From the NCBI GenBank assembly GCA_027058925.1, contig JALTAS010000035.1:1-5264 (forward strand): DNA of 5,264 nt, in the 5' to 3' direction. The notes beneath the pieces were generated by a model. That model searched no databases, was not told the DNA's origin, and saw only the letters and a program-made list of their open reading frames with translations. This stretch comes from Persephonella sp. (GTDB taxonomy: Bacteria; Aquificota; Aquificia; Aquificales; Hydrogenothermaceae). A program made the translations under genes and the position numbers. Shown here in pieces: positions 1 to 5,264 of the stretch (within the stretch, counting starts at the first letter, position 1; each line of letters opens with the position of its first letter).

Positions 1-67
1 CAACATTAACCCTCTGGAAATTGAGTATGTGATTGTAATATCAAGAAAAGAAACAGGTAAAAAATGA
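1..67 (+). CDS. mreC: MreC, rod shape-determining protein (C-terminal end only)
   Basis: Only the last 21 codons and the stop are present. The frame opens at position 2 and reads NINPLEIEYVIVISRKETGKK before TGA at 65-67. The hydrophobic strand 'LEYVIVI' resembles the final beta-strand usually found at the C-terminus of MreC, the periplasmic scaffold protein of the elongasome that links MreB and MreD to PBP2. The identification rests mainly on position: the frame ends in an ATGA overlap with mreD, and mreC is the normal gene just upstream of mreD. The fragment is too short to identify by itself, and the rest of the gene lies left of the window. Confidence 0.72.
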   Translation, partial: NINPLEIEYVIVISRKETGKK

Positions 68-513
68 GGATTTACTTTTTTGCTTTTTCAGTTTTGTTGT
101 TACAAATAGCTGTATTTCCGGAGTTTCTGTCATTTCACAATGCTACACCTGATTTTTTAACCGTATTTGTTATCATTTTTACTTTAAAAAATGACTTTTT
201 CAGATCATTAAAACTTGCCTCATTTATAGGAATACTGCAGGACTTATTATCCCCTTCAGGACTGATATTTAATACAGCGACAAAGATATTCATCTTCATA
301 CTTACTTATCTGCTCAAAGATAGATTTAACTATTCAAACATGGTCGTAAAGGGATTTCTTCTGATTTTTTTAACTTTTTTTGATATTTTTTTAAAAAGCT
401 CAATACTTTTTTTAAAAACAGGTTTATTTGAGATTCCTTCATTCAGCTTTTTTTATCTTGTTGTAAACTTTATACTTTTATATGCAGTGGTAGCAAAAGA
501 TGAATACAGATAG
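64..513 (+). CDS. mreD: MreD, rod shape-determining membrane protein
   Basis: This is a 149-residue, very hydrophobic, Phe/Leu/Ile-rich protein, close to the usual MreD length of about 160. About five membrane segments can be seen, near residues 4-22, 30-42, 72-84, 96-117 and 127-144. The second-to-third segment region carries GILQDLLSP (residues 56-64), which matches the conserved G-x-x-Q-D-hhxP-like motif of the MreD family. MreD is an inner-membrane part of the rod complex that works with MreC, RodA and PBP2 in lateral wall synthesis. The ATG at 64 overlaps the mreC stop as ATGA, which suggests translational coupling; only a weak AGG lies upstream. The end overlaps mrdA by 14 nt. MreD sequences diverge strongly, so the call leans on the motif, the topology and the order mreC-mreD-mrdA-rodA. 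Confidence 0.9.
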   Translation: MRIYFFAFSVLLLQIAVFPEFLSFHNATPDFLTVFVIIFTLKNDFFRSLKLASFIGILQDLLSPSGLIFNTATKIFIFILTYLLKDRFNYSNMVVKGFLLIFLTFFDIFLKSSILFLKTGLFEIPSFSFFYLVVNFILLYAVVAKDEYR

Positions 514-2293
514 GATAAAAAAGCTTATCTATCTTTTTATTATCGCTTTCATCATATTAGAGGGTAGGCTTTTTTATCTTCAGGTGATCAAAGGTGATTA
601 CTACAGGAAGATATCTGAAAAAAACCACATAAGAATAATGATCTCAAATCCTCCAAGGGGAAAGATATACGATAGAAATGGAATACTTTTAGCATACGAC
701 GAACCTTCATTTCAGATATACACATACCCTTATCTGGTAAAAAAAAGATTTGATAGTATTAAAAAGGATCTTGAAAAGATTCTGCAGATAAAAATACCCG
801 AAAAAATTGAAAAAAAGATAAAGAACGGATACGCAAGCAAAGTTATTATTAAAAAAAAGCTTACACAAAATCAGGTAAAAAAATTTATTGACAACTGGCA
901 GTTTTTTGAGGGAATATTTCTTGAGGTTCAACCAAGAAGAGTTTACACAAAGTATGCCAGATACATGCCCCATCTACTTGGTTATGTGGGTCTTCCTTCG
1001 GAAAAAGAACTTAAGGAAAATCCTGATCTTACAACAGACACACTTATAGGAAAAAGCGGTGTTGAAAAAATGTTTGACAGGTATTTGAAGGGAGATTACG
1101 GGGCTAAAGCTGTTATGGTTGATGCAAAAGGAAGAATAGTGAGAACACTGTGGGAAAAACAGCCTAAAAGGGGAAGCGATATATATCTAACAGTTGATGC
1201 AAGGGTACAGAAAATAGCCTATGAGGCTTTTAAAGAATCAGGACAAAAGTCTGGAGCTGTTGTTATTGTTGATCCCAAAACATACGACATCATAGCCCTT
1301 CTCAGCTTCCCAATATACGACATTCAGAAATTTTCTGACGGTCTGAACAAAAAGGAGTGGGAAAATCTGCTGAAAAACAGATATAAACCGTTGTTTAACA
1401 AAGCTTTAAACGGAATCTACCCTCCAGGATCTATATTCAAAATAACTGTAGCCCTTGCAGCACTTCAAGAAGGTGTAGTTGCACCTTACCAAAAGATATT
1501 TTCAGGTTCCCAGTTCCAGATAGGAAAATGGGTTTACAGAAACTGGGATCCAAGAGGTTGTGGAAAAATAAATATTATGCAGGCTCTTGAGATGTCCTGT
1601 GATACTTATTTTTATAAGGTGGGTCTTGATTTAGGATCAGAAAAAATAAGCTTCTATGCCAGACTATTTGGATTGGGAGAAAAGCTCAGCCCTGAAATTG
1701 AACAGAAAAAGGGAAGAATTCCTGACCCACAGTGGAAGATATCAAATATAGGAGAACCCTGGTATTTAGGTGATACTGTGAACTACAGTATAGGTCAGGG
1801 ATTTTTAGCTATAACACCATTTGATAGCACAAAAATACTTGTTCCTGTTCTAAATGGCGGATATGTTCTTAAACCAAAACTTCTAAAAGCATACTTTGAT
1901 ATGGAAAAAAGAAGGTTCGTTAAAGTAGAAACACAGCGGATAAGAAAGCTTCAAATAAAAAGATTTTTTTACAATGTTATAAAAAAAGGTCTTTATCAGG
2001 TTATTTATGGAGAAAGAGGAACAGCAAAGCTGCTCTCCCTTGCTCCTGTAAAAAACGGCGGAAAAACAGGAACTGCACAGGTTTTCAGACATAAAAAAAG
2101 GAAAGAAAAAATAGAAAAGTGGTATCTTCAGAACCACGCATGGTTCATTGATTTTGTACCCTATAGAAAGCCAAGATATGTTATATCTGTATTTGTTGAG
2201 CACGGCATAGGAGGAAGTAGAACAGCTGTCCCTATAACAAAAGCAATAATACAAAAAATGTATTCAGAAGGAATATTGAATGAAGGTAGGTAG
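500..2293 (+). CDS. mrdA: Penicillin-binding protein 2 (elongation-specific transpeptidase)
   Basis: This 597-residue class B PBP cross-links peptidoglycan during rod elongation. The order is: a short cytoplasmic N-terminus; one membrane anchor at about residues 9-28; the PBP dimerisation (pedestal) domain, with the class signature RGKIYDRNG at 53-61 and a G-V-E-K element (GKSGVEK) near 184-190; then the transpeptidase domain. All three active-site motifs are intact: S311-I-F-K314 (acylated Ser and catalytic Lys), S366-C-D368 (the SxD form typical of PBP2) and K522-T-G-T525 followed by AQ. SIGQG at 430-434 is also typical. The length fits PBP2 (about 600-630). The start at 500 gives a normal short N-terminus and lies inside the mreD end; no good Shine-Dalgarno is seen, so coupling to mreD is likely. 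The FtsI-type paralogue is the alternative, but the mreD/rodA neighbours favour PBP2. Confidence 0.96.
   Translation: MNTDRIKKLIYLFIIAFIILEGRLFYLQVIKGDYYRKISEKNHIRIMISNPPRGKIYDRNGILLAYDEPSFQIYTYPYLVKKRFDSIKKDLEKILQIKIPEKIEKKIKNGYASKVIIKKKLTQNQVKKFIDNWQFFEGIFLEVQPRRVYTKYARYMPHLLGYVGLPSEKELKENPDLTTDTLIGKSGVEKMFDRYLKGDYGAKAVMVDAKGRIVRTLWEKQPKRGSDIYLTVDARVQKIAYEAFKESGQKSGAVVIVDPKTYDIIALLSFPIYDIQKFSDGLNKKEWENLLKNRYKPLFNKALNGIYPPGSIFKITVALAALQEGVVAPYQKIFSGSQFQIGKWVYRNWDPRGCGKINIMQALEMSCDTYFYKVGLDLGSEKISFYARLFGLGEKLSPEIEQKKGRIPDPQWKISNIGEPWYLGDTVNYSIGQGFLAITPFDSTKILVPVLNGGYVLKPKLLKAYFDMEKRRFVKVETQRIRKLQIKRFFYNVIKKGLYQVIYGERGTAKLLSLAPVKNGGKTGTAQVFRHKKRKEKIEKWYLQNHAWFIDFVPYRKPRYVISVFVEHGIGGSRTAVPITKAIIQKMYSEGILNEGR
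2268..2282 (+). promoter_or_regulatory. Ribosome binding site of rodA inside the mrdA coding region
   Basis: AAGGA at 2268-2272 lies 7 nt before the ATG at 2280 and is embedded in the last codons of mrdA. It supports this ATG as the rodA start and hence the 14-nt overlap. The spacing is normal for a Shine-Dalgarno site. Confidence 0.6.
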
Positions 2294-3377
2294 ATTTTTT
2301 TCAGGTTATGATATTTATATTTTTCTGCCTGTGGTTTTTTTGATAATTTGGGGAATTCTAAATATCTACAGTGCAACGATCCATGAATACAAAAATCTAT
2401 ATCTGAAGCAAGCTTTATATGGGATCGTAGGGATTGGAATTTTGTTTATATTCCCGAGAATTGATTACAGGAAGGTAGTTAATATATCCCCGTTCATATA
2501 TATAATTGGAATACTCTCTCTTGTTGCTGTGATTTTTGCAGGAACAACTATATTAGGTGCAAAAAGATGGATAAGTCTTGGCCTTTTTACCATTCAGCCT
2601 TCAGAGTTTATGAAATTCGTACTGATTATAACTACAGCATACATATTAGGATCAAGGAAAGAAAATATAAACACAAAAAAGACATTAATAACAGTTTTAA
2701 CAGTGGGTGTGCCCTTTTTTCTTACAATGAAACAGCCTGACCTTGGAACAGCAATAACACTTCTCATACCAGTTGCTGTAATGCTTTTTGTTGGTGGACT
2801 AAACAAAAAAGTAATATATGGTGTTATACTGATAGGTATTTTATCTTCACCTTTCATCTGGGATCACCTGAAAGACTACCAGAAGAAAAGAATCATAGCA
2901 TTTATCAATCCGGAAGCGGATCCTTTCAAAAGTGCCTACCACATTCTCCAATCAAAAATAGCAATAGGCTCAGGCCAGATCACCGGTAAAGGATTTTTGC
3001 AGGGTACTCAATCAAAGCTCTTTTTTCTCCCTGAACAGCACACAGATTTTATATTTGCAACGATAGGTGAGGAATGGGGATTTATATTCTCATCTTTTAT
3101 TCTTACGCTTTATCTGATCTTAGGCCTGAGAATATTCTACTGGGGAATAAAAGTTAAAGATCCAGAAGGAAAATACATATGTTTTGGGGCAGGAAGCCTG
3201 ATACTAACGCAGGCTTTTATTAATATTGCCATGACTATAGGCCTTGCACCTGTTGTTGGTATAACCCTTCCCTTCCTAAGCTATGGTGGAAGCTCAATGA
3301 TAACATTCTCCCTTATAGCTGGCATTGTTTTGAGTGTTATACGGATACATAAGTCACAAAAGCTCTATTTTGGCTAA
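2280..3377 (+). CDS. rodA: RodA, SEDS-family peptidoglycan glycosyltransferase
   Basis: This is a 365-residue polytopic membrane protein with about ten hydrophobic segments, the expected length and topology for RodA. RodA polymerises lipid II into glycan strands in complex with PBP2. Family motifs in order are GAKRWISLG..QPSEFMK (93-112), with E109 and K112 of the QPSExxK element; KQPDLGTA (151-158); QSKIAIGSG and GKGFLQGTQS (224-245); PEQHTDFIFATIGEE (251-265); and PFLSYGGSS (331-339). D256 in HTDFI corresponds to the Asp shown to be essential in characterised RodA proteins. The ATG overlaps mrdA by 14 nt and has AAGGA at 2268-2272, 7 nt upstream. FtsW is the other SEDS member, but adjacency to a PBP2 gene and mreD points to RodA. 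It is the last gene of the elongation block. Confidence 0.96.
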   Translation: MKVGRFFSGYDIYIFLPVVFLIIWGILNIYSATIHEYKNLYLKQALYGIVGIGILFIFPRIDYRKVVNISPFIYIIGILSLVAVIFAGTTILGAKRWISLGLFTIQPSEFMKFVLIITTAYILGSRKENINTKKTLITVLTVGVPFFLTMKQPDLGTAITLLIPVAVMLFVGGLNKKVIYGVILIGILSSPFIWDHLKDYQKKRIIAFINPEADPFKSAYHILQSKIAIGSGQITGKGFLQGTQSKLFFLPEQHTDFIFATIGEEWGFIFSSFILTLYLILGLRIFYWGIKVKDPEGKYICFGAGSLILTQAFINIAMTIGLAPVVGITLPFLSYGGSSMITFSLIAGIVLSVIRIHKSQKLYFG

Positions 3378-3407
3378 TGGCAGAATTTCCTGAATATAAT
3401 ATATTAT
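3370..3407 (+). promoter_or_regulatory. Candidate sigma-70-type promoter for the inositol genes
   Basis: The hexamer TATAAT at 3395-3400 matches the -10 consensus exactly. The best -35 candidate is TTGGCT at 3370-3375 (four of six matches to TTGACA), with a rather long 19-nt spacer. This -35 overlaps the end of rodA. The -10 overlaps the perfect 12-nt palindrome ATAATATATTAT at 3396-3407, which could be an operator or just AT-rich sequence. Transcription would start near 3407, leaving a leader of about 55 nt before the MIPS ATG. In such AT-rich DNA a chance match to the -10 is quite possible, so this is only a candidate. Confidence 0.4.
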
Positions 3408-3449
3408 TTATTATCGTACTATCTCAAAAGACCGCAAACAAAAACATAA

Positions 3450-3464
3450 AGGAGGTAGGGAATG
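3450..3464 (+). promoter_or_regulatory. Strong ribosome binding site of the MIPS gene
   Basis: AGGAGGT at 3450-3456 is a near-perfect anti-16S match and lies 5 nt before the ATG at 3462. It is the strongest Shine-Dalgarno in the window and the only one lying outside a coding region, which fits independent, efficient translation of the first gene of a new transcription or translation unit. It also fixes the MIPS start. Confidence 0.85.
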
Positions 3465-4652
3465 AAACTCTGGCTTTTCGGTCTTTATGGGATAGTATCT
3501 TCAACAGCGGTTGCAGGAATAAAAGCTATTCAGAAAGGGTTATCAGAAGAAACAGGTCTTGTTTCACAGCTTCCGCATTTTAAAGAGATTGAAAAGTACT
3601 CACCCCTTTCATTTGAGGAGTTTGGAGGGCACGAAATAAGATCACTTGATAAAAACCTCTACACAGAACTTGAAAAACACTGGGAAAAAAACAGGCATTT
3701 TGATTACAAGATATTAAAAGCCCTTAAAGATGATCTATCAAAGATAAAAGCAAAAAAAGGAACAGCCCTTAACTGCGGCGAAGGTGTTCTGCAGGAGTTA
3801 TCACCAATTGAAACACTTGAAAATGATGGATTACACCTTGCAGAAATAGTTGAAAAGTTAGAAAAAGATATAACAGATTTTGCAGATGAAAACAGTGTGG
3901 CTATAAATGTTGCCTCAACAGAACCTTTAATCCCTTACGATGAGCAGGTACACGGGAGTCTAAAAGGGTTTGAAAAAGCTATTGAGGAAGATAGAAAAGA
4001 CAAAATATCAGCATCAATGATATATGCGTATGTATCACTGAAAAACAGAATACCTTACGGGAATTTCACACCCAGCACAGGATCGTCAATACCTGCGTTA
4101 AAGGAGCTTGCCGAAAAAAATAGTGTTCCCCACTGTGGTAATGACGGGAAAACAGGAGAAACCCTTGTTAAAACAACCCTTGCACCGATGTTTGCATACA
4201 GAAATCTAAAAGTTCTCGGCTGGATGGGATACAACATACTTGGTGATCTTGATGGAAAGGTTCTTGCCCACAAAAGCAACAGGGAAAGTAAGGTAAGATC
4301 AAAAGATAAAGTTATTGAAAAAACATTAGGCTACAGCCCGTATACAATAACTGAAATAAACTTTTTTCCATCTCTTGAGGATAATAAGACAGCCTTTGAT
4401 TTCATACATTATGAAGGATTTTTAGGAACAAAGATGAAGTTTTATTTCATATGGGATGCCGTTGATGCAACGGTTGCAGCACCTTTGATCATTGATATAG
4501 CAAGATTTCTAAACTTTGCTAAGAAAAAAGGTGTAAAAGGCGTCGTGAAAGAGCTATCATTCTTTTTCAAATCTCCTATGGACACTCAGAACTACAACAC
4601 CCATTCACAGTTTGAAACATTAGTAAAATGGTTCAAAGGTCTAAACCCATGA
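3462..4652 (+). CDS. ino1: Myo-inositol-phosphate synthase (MIPS)
   Basis: MIPS is an NAD-dependent cytosolic enzyme that isomerises glucose-6-phosphate to L-myo-inositol phosphate, the first step of DIP and inositol-lipid synthesis. The 396-residue protein is about as long as the compact archaeal enzymes (around 390) and well short of eukaryotic MIPS (over 500). Visible parts are: the N-terminal dinucleotide-binding loop FGLYGIVSSTAVAG (6-19); NVASTEP (149-155); GNDGKTGET (226-233); NILGDLDG (258-265); the SKxxSK pair with K277 and K281, which match catalytic lysines of characterised MIPS; a lysine at 324 or 326 in the catalytic-domain strand; DAVDATVAAPLIIDI (332-346); and LSFFFKSPM, with K370 in the place of the last active-site lysine. 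All key residues seem present. The start is set by AGGAGGT. The stop overlaps the next gene as ATGA, so the two are probably coupled in one pathway. Confidence 0.93.
   Translation: MKLWLFGLYGIVSSTAVAGIKAIQKGLSEETGLVSQLPHFKEIEKYSPLSFEEFGGHEIRSLDKNLYTELEKHWEKNRHFDYKILKALKDDLSKIKAKKGTALNCGEGVLQELSPIETLENDGLHLAEIVEKLEKDITDFADENSVAINVASTEPLIPYDEQVHGSLKGFEKAIEEDRKDKISASMIYAYVSLKNRIPYGNFTPSTGSSIPALKELAEKNSVPHCGNDGKTGETLVKTTLAPMFAYRNLKVLGWMGYNILGDLDGKVLAHKSNRESKVRSKDKVIEKTLGYSPYTITEINFFPSLEDNKTAFDFIHYEGFLGTKMKFYFIWDAVDATVAAPLIIDIARFLNFAKKKGVKGVVKELSFFFKSPMDTQNYNTHSQFETLVKWFKGLNP
4635..4651 (+). promoter_or_regulatory. Ribosome binding site of the cytidylyltransferase gene
   Basis: AAAGGT at 4635-4640 lies 8 nt before the ATG at 4649, within the last MIPS codons. 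With the ATGA stop-start overlap it supports this start and coupled translation of the two genes. Confidence 0.5.
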
Positions 4653-5264
4653 AAGCTGTGATTCTTGCAGCAGGAATGGGTAGAAGAATGGGAAAATCAC
4701 AGCCTAAACCTCTTGTTTTACTTTATGGCCTTCCTTTGATAGAACACAAAATAAGAAAACTAAAAGGTTTTGAGATCATCGTTGTTTACCACGACAGAAG
4801 AATAAAAGACTACCTTAACAAAAAGTTTTCCCATGTAAAAACTGTATACAACCCCTATCCGGAAAGGGAAAACGGCTTCAGCCTTCTTTGTGCAAAAAAC
4901 TTTTTCAAAAAAGGAGAAAAATTTGTTCTTTTAATGGCAGACCATTTTTATGATGAAGATTTTTACAAAAATATAGAAGAATTTTCCACTACCACCCTTT
5001 TTGTATCAAAAAGATGTTTTCAGGAAGATGAGGCCACAAAGGTTCAGGTTTCAGGAGAAAAGATAATAAAAATAGGAAAACAGCTTACAGATTACGATTA
5101 TTTTGATACGGGTTTCTTTGTGTGTGATTATGTGGTATTCAATTATGCCGAAAATTTAGCAAAGACAAACAGAAAAATCCCTTTATCACATGTAATGCAG
5201 GAAGCAGCTAACGATGGAAAACTTGGTTATTTTGTGATTGATAAGTTCTGGATTGATATAGACC
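4649..5264 (+). CDS. CTP:inositol-1-phosphate cytidylyltransferase (IPCT), N-terminal part; possibly the bifunctional IPCT-DIPPS protein
   Basis: The frame is open from the ATG at 4649 to the window edge (205 complete codons). It starts MKAVILAAGMGRRMG and then PKP (19-21), the nucleotide-binding signature of MobA/GlmU-like nucleotidyltransferases. Features that favour IPCT over other sugar-nucleotide enzymes are ERENGFSLLCAKN (72-84); LMADHFY (95-101), with D98 as the likely metal ligand; DEATKVQV (127-134); the YFDTGFFVCD strand (151-160); and FWIDID (200-205), with a second metal-binding Asp pair. IPCT makes CDP-inositol from CTP and inositol-1-phosphate. The ATGA overlap with MIPS places both in DIP synthesis. 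In many thermophiles this domain is fused to a membrane CDP-alcohol phosphotransferase (DIPPS) domain; the fused or separate state cannot be seen because the gene is cut. A different nucleotidyltransferase substrate is the main alternative. Confidence 0.85.
   Translation, partial: MKAVILAAGMGRRMGKSQPKPLVLLYGLPLIEHKIRKLKGFEIIVVYHDRRIKDYLNKKFSHVKTVYNPYPERENGFSLLCAKNFFKKGEKFVLLMADHFYDEDFYKNIEEFSTTTLFVSKRCFQEDEATKVQVSGEKIIKIGKQLTDYDYFDTGFFVCDYVVFNYAENLAKTNRKIPLSHVMQEAANDGKLGYFVIDKFWIDID

Noticed and set aside
707..973. Antisense frame of 88 codons within mrdA
   Set aside because: It lies opposite the well-supported PBP2 dimerisation domain and has Phe/Leu/Asn-rich shadow composition and no motif.
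1883..2376. Two overlapping antisense frames opposite the end of mrdA and start of rodA
   Set aside because: Both are shadows of conserved PBP2/RodA coding sequence, with Cys/Ser/Phe-rich low-information translations.
2594..2857. Antisense frame of 87 codons opposite rodA
   Set aside because: It lies opposite conserved RodA motifs (QPSEF, KQPDLGTA) and has no family features of its own.
3381..3394. Weak inverted repeat around CAGAATTTCCTG as a rodA terminator stem
   Set aside because: The pairing is imperfect, the stem would be short with almost no loop, and no T-run follows.
3417..3422. TACTAT as an alternative -10 box
   Set aside because: It matches only four of six positions and has no -35-like hexamer 16-19 nt upstream; TATAAT at 3395 is better.
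3377..3583. A 68-codon + strand frame starting with a TAATG overlap at the end of rodA
   Set aside because: Its start looks coupled to rodA, but more than half of it lies inside the MIPS gene in another frame. It has no recognisable motif, and the strong AGGAGGT serves the MIPS ATG.
4055..4279. Antisense frame of 74 codons opposite MIPS
   Set aside because: It lies opposite the conserved GNDGKTGET and NILGDLDG region, so it is a shadow frame.
1..5264. Search for tRNA, rRNA, CRISPR, insertion sequences, riboswitches or phage genes
   Set aside because: Coding is almost continuous, and I saw no repeated spacer structure, terminal inverted repeats, transposase motifs or tRNA-like cloverleaf.

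Overview
The window is a compact, AT-rich (roughly mid-30s % GC by eye) stretch of bacterial DNA. Every gene reads on the + strand and coding is almost continuous. Two functional blocks follow one another: the rod-shape cell-wall elongation genes (mreC tail, mreD, mrdA/PBP2, rodA), then the first two genes of di-myo-inositol phosphate (DIP) synthesis, which makes a compatible solute of thermophiles and hyperthermophiles. A bacterial rod-elongation operon, DIP genes, low GC and Lys/Ile/Phe-rich proteins together suggest a thermophilic bacterium of the Aquificota, perhaps Persephonella-like. That placement is inference from gene content and composition; no marker gene is present to prove it.

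Layout. Positions 1-67 hold the last codons of mreC. mreD (64-513) starts in an ATGA overlap with it. mrdA (500-2293) overlaps mreD by 14 nt, and rodA (2280-3377) overlaps mrdA by 14 nt. The only real gap in the window is the 84 nt at 3378-3461. It holds no convincing terminator, an exact TATAAT hexamer set in a 12-nt AT palindrome, and a strong AGGAGGT ribosome binding site. Next comes myo-inositol-phosphate synthase (3462-4652), then, in an ATGA overlap, the nucleotidyltransferase CTP:inositol-1-phosphate cytidylyltransferase (from 4649), which runs off the right edge.

How the genes work together. MreC and MreD are membrane parts of the elongasome. RodA polymerises glycan strands from lipid II and PBP2 cross-links them, so 1-3377 is a standard elongation operon. 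In the second block, MIPS converts glucose-6-phosphate to inositol phosphate and the cytidylyltransferase activates it to CDP-inositol. A CDP-inositol:inositol-phosphate transferase (DIPPS) then makes phosphorylated DIP. In many thermophiles DIPPS is fused to the C-terminus of the cytidylyltransferase, and that part would lie beyond position 5264.

The families are all known. I found no undescribed system. The points most worth checking are the junction between the two blocks and the truncated cytidylyltransferase.
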